Positions 19,440 through 29,222 of a stretch of DNA of 64,000 nt are shown in pieces. The DNA comes from Pseudomonadales bacterium (GTDB lineage: Bacteria; Pseudomonadota; Gammaproteobacteria; Pseudomonadales; Pseudohongiellaceae), in contig WLWQ01000001.1 in NCBI GenBank assembly GCA_012103535.1, forward strand, positions 496,001 to 560,000, in the 5' to 3' direction. The notes under the pieces are model-generated. The model was not told where the DNA came from. It ran no database searches and saw only the letters and a program-made list of their open reading frames with translations. Position 1 is the first letter of the stretch. Each line of letters opens with the position of its first letter. Both the position numbers and the translations under genes were made by a program.

Positions 19440-19717
19440 TAGCGAATCTCGAAACTCGCTAAACCGGGATCGTCACAGTTCTCCAGTTCCGCCGAATCAA
19501 CTCGGGCTAACTCAGGCCCCTGAGTCAACCAGGCCTGCATTTTCTTTAAGTTCGGCTCACTTCCGGCAATTAATACTTCAACGTGTCCGGCGGAAGTATT
19601 GCGACACCAACCACTAAGGCCAAGCTGTTGTGCCATGCGCTGGGTTTCGGCACGAAAAAATACCCCTTGCACCCTGCCTTTAACGATTCCTGTCAATGCC
19701 TGATTAGATTGATTCAT
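19436..19717 (-). CDS. acyP: Acylphosphatase
   Basis: 93-aa enzyme hydrolysing acyl phosphates. The signature [21 protein letters not shown] supplies the substrate-binding Arg, and [19 protein letters not shown] supplies the catalytic Asn. Normal length, single domain. It is convergent with proS (stop codons overlap) and divergent from yihY, so it is transcribed on its own. Confidence 0.92.
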   Translation of the reverse strand: MNQSNQALTGIVKGRVQGVFFRAETQRMAQQLGLSGWCRNTSAGHVEVLIAGSEPNLKKMQAWLTQGPELARVDSAELENCDDPGLASFEIRY

Positions 19718-19802
19718 GTCTCACATTGATGAATGACTAATACCGTCTTTACGTCGATTCCGTTATCTTATACCACTTGATTTGAAAATTTTCTGGTTGC
19801 AG

Positions 19803-21131
19803 ATGGCATTACAATTCGACCGAATCCAAAGTTCTATCGATGAGCAGCGCAAACAAGCGCAGTTCTGGTTATGGCAATCTGAACTGAGCGATGCCTCGCT
19901 CCCCAAACGCTTTCTGATCAAATTTTGTCAGATTTTTATTGCCGTAATGCGAGACCTTGTACAAGGTCAACTCTCATTGAGGGCGATGAGCCTTGTATTC
20001 ACCACGGTCATTGGAATCTTCCCGTTACTCGCAATTACTTTCGCGGTACTAAAAAGTCTGGGTGTCCATAATAGAATGGAACCCACCTTGCTGACTCTCC
20101 TGCAACCTTTAGGAGAGCGTGCCAACGAACTGACGGCAGATGTGCTTACCTATGTCGATAATCTGCAGCTTGAACTAATAGGCATAACAAGTGTCGGTCT
20201 CTTAATTTATCTCGCTTTGGACATGATGCGGAAAATTGAGTCTTCCTTTAATTACATATGGGCAGTAAAACATGGCCGTTCCTGGTCGAGCAGAGTTAGC
20301 GAGTACCTTTTCGCCGTAATTGTTAGTCCCTTACTGTTATTCCTTTCCATTGGCATAACATCTACTGTAAATACCAATTTCTTTGAGCGCTTCTTGCAAG
20401 ATTTGATTTACGGTGGCCTGGTGCTTGAGCTTCTCGCGCTAATTGCACCAATTCTTTTGATGTCATTAGCATTCGCTTTTGCCTACGGATTTCTCCCTAA
20501 CACGAAAGTACAATTTAGTTCCGCATTCATCGGAGGGTTCGTAACAACCATTATTTGGAAACTCATGGGTTCGGTATTCCAGGGCTTTTTTGTGGCCGCT
20601 TCACGAGAAAATATTTATCTCGCTTTCGCAACCGCTATTGCCATCATGTTTTTCATTTACATTGGTTGGCTGGTAGCTCTAATTGGCAGCAGCATTGCTT
20701 TTTATCACCAAAATCCCGGTAAATCGAGAACAGGTCGAGAACAAATAGCCTTAAGTATTTCGCAGCAAGAACAACTAAGCCTCGCCATTGCTACCAGCAT
20801 AATCCGACGTTTTTCCGAGGGTCAAGAACCCCTTAGTGAAGATCAGCTCGCTGCATCGCTACGTTGCTCCGGACTTGCAATCGAAAATGCCATAGAAAAT
20901 TTGCAGAAGATAAACTTAATTACTGCCACCAATGATAACCCGCCCCGCTATTTGCCGACCCATTCGGTAACGGATTGCACGATAGTTGAAATTTGGCAGG
21001 CTATTCGAAATCTGAATACTGATGAAATTAGCCAGCTGACTAATTCGTCGGATTTAGAATTAATCCAAAATTTTCAATCTGAGTTAGAATCAGTTGTCAG
21101 TCGAGAACTCGGCACAAAGAAATTTATTTAG
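19803..21131 (+). CDS. YihY/BrkB family inner-membrane protein
   Basis: About 442 aa. A soluble N-terminus leads to about six membrane segments between residues 45 and 290, with the family block LRAMSLVFTTVIGIFPLLAI and SSRVSEYLFAVIVSPLLLFL, then a cytoplasmic C-terminal winged-helix-like domain (about 305-440; ISQQEQLSLAIATSIIRRF). It was once misannotated as RNase BN. The real function is unknown (perhaps transport). ATG 19803 (MALQFDRIQ) is chosen; an in-frame TTG at 19782 adds 7 residues without improving the match. Next to arsC-like and wrbA genes in the Pseudomonas-like order. Confidence 0.85.
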   Translation: MALQFDRIQSSIDEQRKQAQFWLWQSELSDASLPKRFLIKFCQIFIAVMRDLVQGQLSLRAMSLVFTTVIGIFPLLAITFAVLKSLGVHNRMEPTLLTLLQPLGERANELTADVLTYVDNLQLELIGITSVGLLIYLALDMMRKIESSFNYIWAVKHGRSWSSRVSEYLFAVIVSPLLLFLSIGITSTVNTNFFERFLQDLIYGGLVLELLALIAPILLMSLAFAFAYGFLPNTKVQFSSAFIGGFVTTIIWKLMGSVFQGFFVAASRENIYLAFATAIAIMFFIYIGWLVALIGSSIAFYHQNPGKSRTGREQIALSISQQEQLSLAIATSIIRRFSEGQEPLSEDQLAASLRCSGLAIENAIENLQKINLITATNDNPPRYLPTHSVTDCTIVEIWQAIRNLNTDEISQLTNSSDLELIQNFQSELESVVSRELGTKKFI

Positions 21132-21165
21132 ACTATTGCAAAGAAATACCAGATCAGGAATCGAT

Positions 21166-21528
21166 ATGGAGCCCATCAAAATTTATCACAATCCACGCTG
21201 TTCAAAATCGAGGGCTGCTTTAGCACTTCTGGAAGAAAATGAAGTCAATTCAGAGATTGTCTATTATCTGGAAGCGCCTCCTACTAGTGACGAATTAAAT
21301 GACCTCTTAAAAAAGCTGGGTGTCGGCATCCGCGACATTATCCGCACCAGCGAACCCGAATATGGGGAACTTGGCTTGGATGATGACAGTCTCAGCGAAA
21401 CAATCGTCTTCGATATTGTTTGCAAGCATCCAAAACTTATTCAAAGGCCTATCGTGACTAAGGGAAAGCAAGCGATCCTTGGCAGGCCGCCAGAAAATGT
21501 ACTCGCCCTTTTGGATATGCAGGAATAA
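21166..21528 (+). CDS. ArsC-family glutaredoxin-dependent arsenate reductase-like protein
   Basis: 120-aa thioredoxin-fold protein starting MEPIKIYHNPRCSKSRAAL, where Cys12 is the catalytic cysteine of the ArsC family. The block IVFDIVCKHPKLIQRPIV carries the conserved Arg that binds oxyanion, and the C-terminus GKQAILGRPPENVLALL fits the YfgD-like housekeeping branch. No arsR, arsB or acr3 gene adjoins it, so a true arsenate resistance role is unproven. ATG 21166 is chosen over an in-frame TTG at 21094 that overlaps yihY. Only 3 bases separate it from wrbA. Confidence 0.88.
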   Translation: MEPIKIYHNPRCSKSRAALALLEENEVNSEIVYYLEAPPTSDELNDLLKKLGVGIRDIIRTSEPEYGELGLDDDSLSETIVFDIVCKHPKLIQRPIVTKGKQAILGRPPENVLALLDMQE

Positions 21529-22131
<603 letters not shown>

Positions 22132-22171
22132 ATCCGCTTCTTTTCGATTATTTCCGATTACAAAAAGCGCA

Positions 22172-22543
22172 ATGAAACCAACAGAAAGCAATTTGGAACC
22201 TAAGATGGCAAGCTATCGGTGGACCGCGCTTGCTTGTTTATACGGCTTAATTCTTTTTTTCGCCTATTTATCTTATCAAGCGTTGCCTTCTCCAAATCTA
22301 ACCAGCTTGTTTATCTGGTTAGTTCAGATCCTTCCTCTGTTGCTTTTTGCCCCTGGACTGCATCTCAATATTGCACGAGCCAATATCTGGTTGAGCTTTA
22401 TCGTTCTACTCTATTTCGTTCATGGCGTATTAGTGGCTTTCGATACAGAAAGGACAATCTTGGGACTAATCGAGATTTCTCTTTGTGTTGGTCTCTTTAG
22501 TTCACTCGTGCTGCTAGTAAAGAAACAACAAGCACCGCAATAG
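22172..22543 (+). CDS. DUF2069 family membrane protein
   Basis: 123 aa with four predicted membrane segments (about residues 15-37, 43-62, 68-88 and 92-113). The pattern RWTALACLYGLILFFAYLSY and LPLLLFAPGLHLN matches the DUF2069 family, which typically follows wrbA in gammaproteobacteria. No function is known. It ends 7 bases before the convergent hda stop. Confidence 0.8.
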   Translation: MKPTESNLEPKMASYRWTALACLYGLILFFAYLSYQALPSPNLTSLFIWLVQILPLLLFAPGLHLNIARANIWLSFIVLLYFVHGVLVAFDTERTILGLIEISLCVGLFSSLVLLVKKQQAPQ

Positions 22544-22549
22544 ATTGAA

Positions 22550-23242
22550 TTACCAACCCATAGTTTCCTTAACTAGAGGGATAGTCAGCCTGCGTTTTTC
22601 CACCAGGGAAACCTGATCCAGTTTATTGAGCAATTCCATCAGTTGATCGATACTGCGATTGGAGCGGCGGTAGATAAACTCTGCCGTAGCATTATTGAGT
22701 TCCATGCCTCTTTGCTGCGCGCGAAATTTCAATGCCTCAATGGCTTGCTCATCGTTCAACGATTCAAGTTTGAAAACAGGAATTGACTGCAATCTCGAAC
22801 CCAGATCTTTTAAGCTGATTGCTAATTCCTGCGGTGAGCAATCCGCCGCAAAGACCAGGCTCGAACCGTTCACTTTAGCTTCATTAAAGAAATTGAAAAG
22901 CGCAAGCTCCCATTCAGTATTGCCGATGATGAATTGAACATCATCCAAACAAACCACATCTAAGGCGGTCAATCCTTCGAACAGTGAAGGAGAAAGATTC
23001 TCGATCTCAGTTAGCGGAATATAGATGGTTGAGTTTTGCGCCGCAGATTCCTTATGACAAAGGGATTGTAAAAGATGAGTACGACCAGAATCCTTCGACC
23101 CCCAGATATAAAGCATGGAAAATGAATTTTGCAACTCCGTAAGCAGCGCGCGATTAGCCTCGACTACATGGAAATTTTCAAATTTCGCATCGTCGTCTAA
23201 GTTTATGCCGAGAGTCAGTTGGACAGGATTAGGGTTGCTCAT
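22550..23242 (-). CDS. hda: DnaA regulatory inactivator Hda
   Basis: 230-aa AAA+ protein homologous to DnaA domain III. With the DNA-loaded sliding clamp, Hda stimulates ATP hydrolysis by DnaA and prevents over-initiation. A clamp-binding peptide is at the N-terminus (NPVQLTLGINLDD: QLTLGI). The P-loop-like segment is IWGSKDSGRTHLLQSL, and the AAA+ core includes VVCLDDVQFIIGNTEWELALF and DLGSRLQSIPVFKL (box VII Arg). Length fits the family. It is 3 bases downstream of the DUF2066 gene, suggesting cotranscription. Confidence 0.93.
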   Translation of the reverse strand: MSNPNPVQLTLGINLDDDAKFENFHVVEANRALLTELQNSFSMLYIWGSKDSGRTHLLQSLCHKESAAQNSTIYIPLTEIENLSPSLFEGLTALDVVCLDDVQFIIGNTEWELALFNFFNEAKVNGSSLVFAADCSPQELAISLKDLGSRLQSIPVFKLESLNDEQAIEALKFRAQQRGMELNNATAEFIYRRSNRSIDQLMELLNKLDQVSLVEKRRLTIPLVKETMGW

Positions 23243-23245
23243 ACA

Positions 23246-24376
23246 CTATCGAGTCCAACGATAATGCAGTACACCACGGGAACCTGCTTGCGAACTTTGA
23301 ATTGGCAACAGATCTCGATCGAGAGCAATCATTTCGAATAATTGAGCGGAGTCTCCTACCAGACCGAGTTCTAATTCCAGGCGTTCTCCATCCAGGGCAG
23401 CCATACTGACACTATCCACTAAACCCAAACCGCTTACGTAGGTAAGTAATGCCGAATAGGCACTTAGGTCACTTATTCCTTCAACTCTTAAGCGCACAAT
23501 TTGCTGGGTAGTGGTTTCTGGCACGATGGCAAAATAGCTGGCTAGCTGATTGGTTATCCGATCGAGTGGTGCATGCAGATAGGCATTCAAATCTTCTTCA
23601 AAGCCATCGAATACTTCGGCTTCTCCCTGAAAAATAAACTGCCACAGACCCACTAATTCCCCACTCGCAGTAAAGTGCAGTCGCCCGGTTAAGATACTAT
23701 CAGCGCCATAGCGCTCACTCGCTGTGGTTATCGCCGCTTCTTCTAGTGCCCACACGACATCTTCTGAAAGATTGCGTCGATCTTCGAAATCTAACACTGG
23801 AAATATGATTGGTATTGCTCTTTGCGCCGCGAATTCCTGCATATAGCTGATGATTTGTAGATTGCTTTCCGAGGTCAGCATGGTGCGTTCACCCGCGGCA
23901 TTCTGCAGTGCCATCCAAACTAAAACACTGGGACGATTGCTGTCCCAAACCGGTATAGCAGCACTCGCCAGCAACTCATCGATAAGTGAATCTGCAAAAT
24001 TCACTTCAATAAAGCGCTGTTCCACAGTTGGTGCGAGTAAGGGCTGAGTGTCAGGCGCGATAGAATTCGGTGGCAGTGGTAGCGCCACGAGCTCGCTGCT
24101 ATAACTGATGGCCTCCACGTAGCTTTGCGCATTATCCAATGCTTCTTCGATACTGGGATGTTCAAGCCATCGATGCTCTCCGGTCACTTTCAGTATGACC
24201 GCTTCGAGTGCCTCGCGAAACGCTCGGTTTCTTTCAGTGTCACTCTCATTATTTACCGCGACGCGGTGGTCATAGAGCCCGGTAACCTGCAGTGCTGTGA
24301 CCGCAGGGAACCAGAGTGAAAACAGCAACGCTAAAGCTACGATTTTCCGGCAATGATTGAGTGTTGCTACAAGCAT
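23246..24376 (-). CDS. DUF2066 domain-containing exported protein
   Basis: 376 aa with an N-terminal signal peptide (hydrophobic LALLFSLWFPAVTAL, about residues 14-28). The block VAVNNESDTERNRAFREALEAVILKVTG is the hallmark of DUF2066, always found upstream of hda in this group. No catalytic motif is recognisable. Probably periplasmic; function unknown. It is divergent from purM, and hda follows after 3 bases. Confidence 0.85.
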   Translation of the reverse strand: MLVATLNHCRKIVALALLFSLWFPAVTALQVTGLYDHRVAVNNESDTERNRAFREALEAVILKVTGEHRWLEHPSIEEALDNAQSYVEAISYSSELVALPLPPNSIAPDTQPLLAPTVEQRFIEVNFADSLIDELLASAAIPVWDSNRPSVLVWMALQNAAGERTMLTSESNLQIISYMQEFAAQRAIPIIFPVLDFEDRRNLSEDVVWALEEAAITTASERYGADSILTGRLHFTASGELVGLWQFIFQGEAEVFDGFEEDLNAYLHAPLDRITNQLASYFAIVPETTTQQIVRLRVEGISDLSAYSALLTYVSGLGLVDSVSMAALDGERLELELGLVGDSAQLFEMIALDRDLLPIQSSQAGSRGVLHYRWTR

Positions 24377-24515
24377 AATGAAGATTTTACTTTAATTCTT
24401 GCAAGGTCGCATAAATAAAGACTTTTCCCAGCAATAGTCACTGACTCCGTCGGCGCTTCTTGCTACACTTCTCGCCTGTTTTAAATGCTGAATTACTAGC
24501 AGGCAGATTCCACGA

Positions 24516-25580
24516 ATGACCCTCGAAGACGACCCGGAAGATTCGAATTCAAACGAATCCTTAAGCTATCGGGACGCAGGCGTTGACATCGATGCAGGCA
24601 ATGCATTGGTGGAAGAAATTAAGGATGTCACGAAACGCACTTTTCGGCCCGAAGTCCTCTCAGATTTGGGTGGGTTCGGTGCGCTCTGCGAAATTCCCAC
24701 TAAATACAAAGCGCCTGTATTAGTCTCAGCAACCGACGGTGTTGGTACCAAGCTGAAGTTAGCCATGATGCTGAATAAGCACGACACCATCGGCATCGAT
24801 CTTGTCGCGATGTGTGTAAACGATCTTATTGTATGCGGTGCGGAACCCCTCTTCTTCCTCGACTATTACGCCACCGGCGGACTTAATGTTGCAACGGCGA
24901 AATCAGTAGTTACCGGCATAGGCGCTGGCTGTGAAATGGCCGGATGTGCACTAATTGGAGGTGAAACTGCGGAAATGCCCGGCATGTATTCAGGCGAAGA
25001 CTATGACGTCGCTGGATTTGCCGTTGGCGTGGTAGAGAAGTCCGAGATTATTGACCAGTCTCGCGTAGCAATTGGCGACTGCTTAATCGGGCTAAAATCT
25101 TCCGGGCCCCACTCCAATGGTTATTCTCTTATTCGCAAGATTGTGGAAGTAACGAATGCCGATTTAGAAGCAGCGTTTGCAGGCAGCAGTTTGGGAGAAA
25201 CCCTACTCACGCCAACTACGATCTATGTCAAAACATTGCAAGAATTAGCGGCTAAGGTACAAATTAATGCATTGGCCCATATAACCGGTGGTGGCTTGCT
25301 GGAAAATATTCCACGAGTGTTACCGGCCAATGCCCAGGCAAAACTAAATTTGGCCAGTTGGGAGCGACCGGCCATTTTTGACTGGTTACAAGAACAGGGA
25401 AATGTTGCAGAAAACGAAATGCACCGAACCTTTAATTGCGGTATTGGTATGGTAGTTTGTGTAGCAAGCGACGAAGTTGAAACGGCATTATCAGTTCTAA
25501 ATAGCGATAGCGATTCTGCTATGGTGATTGGAGAAATCAGCGCCCGTCCCGAAGATGAAGATGCGGTCTCCTTAAGCTAA
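24516..25580 (+). CDS. purM: Phosphoribosylformylglycinamidine cyclo-ligase PurM
   Basis: 354-aa AIR synthetase, catalysing the fifth step of purine synthesis. Family blocks: [64 protein letters not shown] and [16 protein letters not shown]. Normal length. It is followed by purN after 27 bases (purMN operon, the common arrangement). No pur box or PurR operator is evident upstream. Confidence 0.96.
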   Translation: MTLEDDPEDSNSNESLSYRDAGVDIDAGNALVEEIKDVTKRTFRPEVLSDLGGFGALCEIPTKYKAPVLVSATDGVGTKLKLAMMLNKHDTIGIDLVAMCVNDLIVCGAEPLFFLDYYATGGLNVATAKSVVTGIGAGCEMAGCALIGGETAEMPGMYSGEDYDVAGFAVGVVEKSEIIDQSRVAIGDCLIGLKSSGPHSNGYSLIRKIVEVTNADLEAAFAGSSLGETLLTPTTIYVKTLQELAAKVQINALAHITGGGLLENIPRVLPANAQAKLNLASWERPAIFDWLQEQGNVAENEMHRTFNCGIGMVVCVASDEVETALSVLNSDSDSAMVIGEISARPEDEDAVSLS

Positions 25581-25607
25581 GGATATTCTGGTTAATTAGA
25601 CTTCAGT

Positions 25608-26255
25608 ATGGAACAAACTAACTGTCATATCGTTGTCCTTATTTCTGGAAGCGGCACAAACCTGCAAGCCCTAATCGATGCAAGCCTCTCGTCGAATTTC
25701 AAAATCAGCGCGGTAATTTCTAATCGACCTGGCGCTTTCGGTCTGCAGCGCGCACAACGAGACGATATTCCCACTCGGGTAATAGATCACACGGAATTCG
25801 CTTCAAGAGATGATTTTGACAAAGCTTTGGGTGAGACCATTGAAGAAATCGGCCCAGAACTTATCGTATTAGCGGGATTCATGCGCATTCTTGGAAGCGA
25901 TTTCGTAAGCCTATTTGAAGGTAGAATTCTTAATATTCATCCCTCTCTTTTACCAAAATTTCCAGGCATAAATACTCATCAGCGTGCGCTTGAGGCCGGC
26001 GAAAAAGAGCACGGAGTATCGGTTCATTTTGTCACAGTAGATTTGGATGGCGGACCGGTAATCGCCCAGGAGCGGGTGCCGGTGCTTAAAGAAGACACGA
26101 TCGATGATTTGGCAGCTCGAGTTTTAGAAAAAGAACATATTATTTATCCTAAAGTAGTTAGTTGGTTCGCTAGCGGCCGTTTGCAGATGCAAGCTGGCAA
26201 AGCGATGCTTGATCACGAGGAGCTTCCACCTACTGGCGTCATTGTCCATCCCTGA
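25608..26255 (+). CDS. purN: Phosphoribosylglycinamide formyltransferase PurN
   Basis: 215-aa GAR transformylase using 10-formyl-THF. Shows LISGSGTNLQALIDA (phosphate loop), LAGFMRILGSDFV, NIHPSLLPKFPG (catalytic Asn-His) and HFVTVDLDGGPVIAQ (catalytic Asp). Normal length. Its TGA overlaps the DUF3108 ATG by one base (TGATG), implying translational coupling. Confidence 0.95.
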   Translation: MEQTNCHIVVLISGSGTNLQALIDASLSSNFKISAVISNRPGAFGLQRAQRDDIPTRVIDHTEFASRDDFDKALGETIEEIGPELIVLAGFMRILGSDFVSLFEGRILNIHPSLLPKFPGINTHQRALEAGEKEHGVSVHFVTVDLDGGPVIAQERVPVLKEDTIDDLAARVLEKEHIIYPKVVSWFASGRLQMQAGKAMLDHEELPPTGVIVHP

Positions 26256-26980
26256 TGCAAACATTCTACCGCGCCACCATGCTGCTTTTATTCTTTGTCC
26301 TTAACAGCATTAGCAGCGCGCAAACTCCTACTCAATATTCAATCGAATACCAGGCCAGCGCCAATGGCATTGCGGCTACAGCCAATCGCTCTCTGCAAGT
26401 CCAAGCAGATCAAACATTTCGCCTTTCCAACACCCTCGAAGCCTCATTAGGCGGCCTACTCGTGGCCAGAATTGAACAAGTCAGTACTTTAGATTCCATC
26501 GACGAAGAAGTTAAACCGATTAACTATAGCTATCAGCAAAGCGGGCTTAGCCCTGAAACTCAAGCCATCAATTACAATTGGGACGCACTGGTGGCAATTA
26601 GCGCGGAAGATGATGAGAGCTGGACTGTCGATTTGATGCCCAACACTTATGACCAGTTAAGCCATCAATTGGCACTACGTGAAGCAATTATTGCAGACAC
26701 TGACAAGCTTGAGTTTGCAGTCATCGATGAAGACGAAATTGAAATTCACCGCTATCAAGTCGTAGGAAAGGAGATCGTAACTACTCCTCTCGGTAATTTC
26801 GAAAGCACTAAAGTAGAACGCATTCGAGATTCCAGCGACTCAAGAAACACTTTTTTCTGGTTAGCAGATGATTGGCAATTCGTTTTGATAAGAATGGAGC
26901 AATCTAATTCCGGATTGACAGTTGTCTTGGAATTACAATCTGGCACTGTGGAAGGCGCAGTCATTGAGCCGCTAAACTAG
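26255..26980 (+). CDS. DUF3108 domain-containing exported protein
   Basis: 241 aa with a signal peptide (about residues 1-24, LLLFFVLNSISSAQ). The remainder is beta-rich, with YSIEYQASANGIAATANRSL, EIHRYQVVGKEIVTTPLGNF and FFWLADDWQFVLIRMEQ matching DUF3108. Members are periplasmic or outer-membrane-associated proteins of unknown function, often next to purMN. Coupled to purN. Convergent with fleQ at its 3' end with 20 bases between stops. Confidence 0.8.
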   Translation: MQTFYRATMLLLFFVLNSISSAQTPTQYSIEYQASANGIAATANRSLQVQADQTFRLSNTLEASLGGLLVARIEQVSTLDSIDEEVKPINYSYQQSGLSPETQAINYNWDALVAISAEDDESWTVDLMPNTYDQLSHQLALREAIIADTDKLEFAVIDEDEIEIHRYQVVGKEIVTTPLGNFESTKVERIRDSSDSRNTFFWLADDWQFVLIRMEQSNSGLTVVLELQSGTVEGAVIEPLN

Positions 26981-27000
26981 CTCAATGCTTCCGTTATCGA

Positions 27001-28563
27001 TCAGGCAGAAGCGGCCTTGTCGCTTGGAGCATCAAGCTGATCGGTTCCATTGCCGCTCTCGTCATCACTTGGAGACGCCACTGAGGTTTCTTCATTCTGC
27101 TTTTTTTGCAAACTGTACTTGCGCATTTTTTCAACCAATGTTGTGCGCCTTATATGCAAGCGGTCGGCAGCCCTGGCAACAACTCCACCGCTGTCATCGA
27201 GGGCCTGCCCAATCAGATCTTTTTCTAAATTCGCCAGATACTCTTTTAAATCTAATCCATGCAGAGGTAAAAGAGATTGCTGATTGTTATCTGCACTAGT
27301 TGCAGCAGGCGAATCACCAAGACTAACGACAGCACTGCTTTTTTCTTCGGCCGCACTTACCTGGCCGATTTCTTCATCACTGAGATGGCGAAATTTTTTC
27401 GGCAGATCGTTAATTCCGACAATGCCGTGGGGGTAAAGAATCGCCATGCGTTCCACCAGGTTTGCAAGTTCTCGCACATTACCTAGCCAGGGGTGACGAC
27501 ATAGAGAGGCGATTGCGCCGGAATTAAATCGAACCGAACCACGTTTCTCTGCTTCCATGATTGTTATCAATTCATTCAGCAATAGCGGAACGTCTTCTGC
27601 TCGTTCCCGCAGCGAAGGCATTTCTATAGGAAAGACGTTGATTCGATAATAGAGATCTTGCCTGAACTCGCCTTCATCGATCATTTTTTCCAAATCTTTG
27701 TGGGTGGCAGCAAGTATGCGCACATCGGTTTGAATGGTCTTTACTCCACCGATCCGCTCAAAACTCCTTTCTTGCAAAACGCGTAAGAGTTTTACCTGCA
27801 TGTTAAGTGGCATGTCGCCAATTTCATCGAGGAACAGAGTGCCCCCATCGGCTAACTCGAAACGTCCAGCGCGGGAAGAGATTGCACCGGTAAAGGCACC
27901 CTTCTCGTGCCCAAACAATTCACTTTCCAACAATTCACGCGGAATCGCCCCGCAATTTATTGGTACAAACGGTTTGTCAGCTCGCGCAGAGTTTAAGTGG
28001 AGATTGCGTGCCACCACCTCTTTTCCAGTACCAGACTCGCCAGTAATTAACACACTGACTTCGGTATTGGCCACCTGACCCATCATGTGACGCACTCGCT
28101 GAATAGAGCTACTTTTTCCGACCAGGCTACGAAACATGTTGTAGTCTTTTACACCATCGAAATCCCGCAGACGGTTGTAATGTTCGTGGAAAATTTTTGC
28201 CTTATGCAGAGCATCCAATAAAGGTTGATAGCTCAAGTTAGTTTCAAGCGTCGCCGTAACTCGGGTAAGTAATTCAGAATCCAAAAATTCAGGCAATTCA
28301 TGTTCGCCCACGAGTACAAACGGTGTACCTGCTTCCCACTGATGAACATCTGCCAAGAGTTGTTCTAATGGAATGAAGTCACAAACACCGATGATCGCCA
28401 CTGCAATTTGTGCAGCTTGCTCAACAGATTCAGTGGTTCGGGAATGCCAGCTGCTGGAAGTAGCTGTGATAATTTCTTCACCCAGAAAAGAGAGCACCGT
28501 CTCGAGATCATGGCGAGAGCGCTCATTATCATCGATCAGTAATATTCTGGCCTCTTCAACCAT
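27001..28563 (-). CDS. fleQ: Sigma-54-dependent flagellar master regulator FleQ (FlrA)
   Basis: 520-aa bacterial enhancer-binding protein at the top of the flagellar cascade. Residues 1-125 are an atypical receiver-like (FleQ) domain, residues about 145-380 the AAA+ domain with Walker A GESGTGKE, the sigma-54 contact loop GAFTGA and Walker B GGTLFLDEIGDM, then an Arg finger region, and residues about 440-490 a Fis-type HTH (VVARAADRLHIRRTTLVEKM). In Pseudomonas FleQ also binds c-di-GMP; I see no proof of that binding here. It is the last gene of the flagellar block, and fleSR do not follow as they do in Pseudomonas. Confidence 0.93.
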   Translation of the reverse strand: MVEEARILLIDDNERSRHDLETVLSFLGEEIITATSSSWHSRTTESVEQAAQIAVAIIGVCDFIPLEQLLADVHQWEAGTPFVLVGEHELPEFLDSELLTRVTATLETNLSYQPLLDALHKAKIFHEHYNRLRDFDGVKDYNMFRSLVGKSSSIQRVRHMMGQVANTEVSVLITGESGTGKEVVARNLHLNSARADKPFVPINCGAIPRELLESELFGHEKGAFTGAISSRAGRFELADGGTLFLDEIGDMPLNMQVKLLRVLQERSFERIGGVKTIQTDVRILAATHKDLEKMIDEGEFRQDLYYRINVFPIEMPSLRERAEDVPLLLNELITIMEAEKRGSVRFNSGAIASLCRHPWLGNVRELANLVERMAILYPHGIVGINDLPKKFRHLSDEEIGQVSAAEEKSSAVVSLGDSPAATSADNNQQSLLPLHGLDLKEYLANLEKDLIGQALDDSGGVVARAADRLHIRRTTLVEKMRKYSLQKKQNEETSVASPSDDESGNGTDQLDAPSDKAASA

Positions 28564-28729
28564 TTTGTTGCTTCACTTCCTGCGAGAGATTTAAGCGGAG
28601 TTTCTTAGATTCGTTCGACGTCCTCGGTGTAGCTTGGAGTTGGGGTGAAATTTAGTGGATGGATCACCGCAATAAGCTGTCAATCGAATCTGTATGAACT
28701 CCACAATTAGACATTGTAGACGTTTTTTA

Positions 28730-28754
28730 GTCAATTTTTAGAAGAAATTGACTA
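28730..28754. promoter_or_regulatory. Inverted repeat upstream of fleQ, FleQ/FlrA-like operator candidate
   Basis: AGTCAATTT-TTAGAAG-AAATTGACT is a perfect 9-bp inverted repeat with a 7-base spacer, about 167 bases upstream of the fleQ start. Its half-sites GTCAA/TTGAC match the ends of the FleQ box known from Pseudomonas (GTCA..TAAA.TGAC), although the spacing is wider. No T-run follows in the minus direction, so it is not a terminator for fliS. Autoregulation of fleQ is therefore plausible. Confidence 0.45.
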
Positions 28755-28801
28755 TTCTAATTAACTGCTTATAAGTGATTAAAAATTGATCGATATTCTA
28801 A

Positions 28802-29191
28802 CTAGTGGATTGGCTCGATTTCATCCCATGAAGACTTCACGGTAGCCATAAGTTCAGTTACCTCATCGACCATTGCCATGTCGTTTTTTAAATTCGCTTC
28901 AAGCAATCTGCGCTGCATATAGTCGTAGAGGCTATCGAGGTTCTCTGCGATATCTTTGCCCTTGTCATCATCAAGACTTTCCTGCAATCCAGCGACTATG
29001 GAGATGGCCTTGCCAAGCAGAATGCCTTTCTGCTCAATATTTTTTGCCTGATGAGCTGCTTTCGCTTGAGACATGCGTTCGATTGCGCCGGCCATTAGCA
29101 TTTGTATTAAACGGTGCGGACTGGCACCTTCAACCACACTTTCAGTATTAATTTTTTTATATTGCGCTAACGCAGCTTGTTTCGAATACAT
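28802..29191 (-). CDS. fliS: Flagellin chaperone FliS
   Basis: 129-aa export chaperone for flagellin. The N-terminus (MYSKQAALAQYKKINTESVV) and the helix with SPHRLIQMLMAGAIERM match FliS. A late helix LDSLYDYMQRRLLEANLKND is the flagellin-binding part. Normal length. It is 31 bases after fliD on the same strand, with AAGGAAG upstream of ATG 29191. Its client here is an unusually large flagellin, but only the conserved C-terminal flagellin helix is bound in the family. Confidence 0.93.
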   Translation of the reverse strand: MYSKQAALAQYKKINTESVVEGASPHRLIQMLMAGAIERMSQAKAAHQAKNIEQKGILLGKAISIVAGLQESLDDDKGKDIAENLDSLYDYMQRRLLEANLKNDMAMVDEVTELMATVKSSWDEIEPIH

Positions 29192-29222
29192 AGTTTCTTC
29201 CTTGAGCTCAACTCAAAACTTG

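Noticed and set aside
21094..21165. Extended N-terminus of the ArsC-like protein from TTG 21094
   Set aside because: It overlaps yihY, has no support from the family start and would add residues before the strand carrying Cys12.
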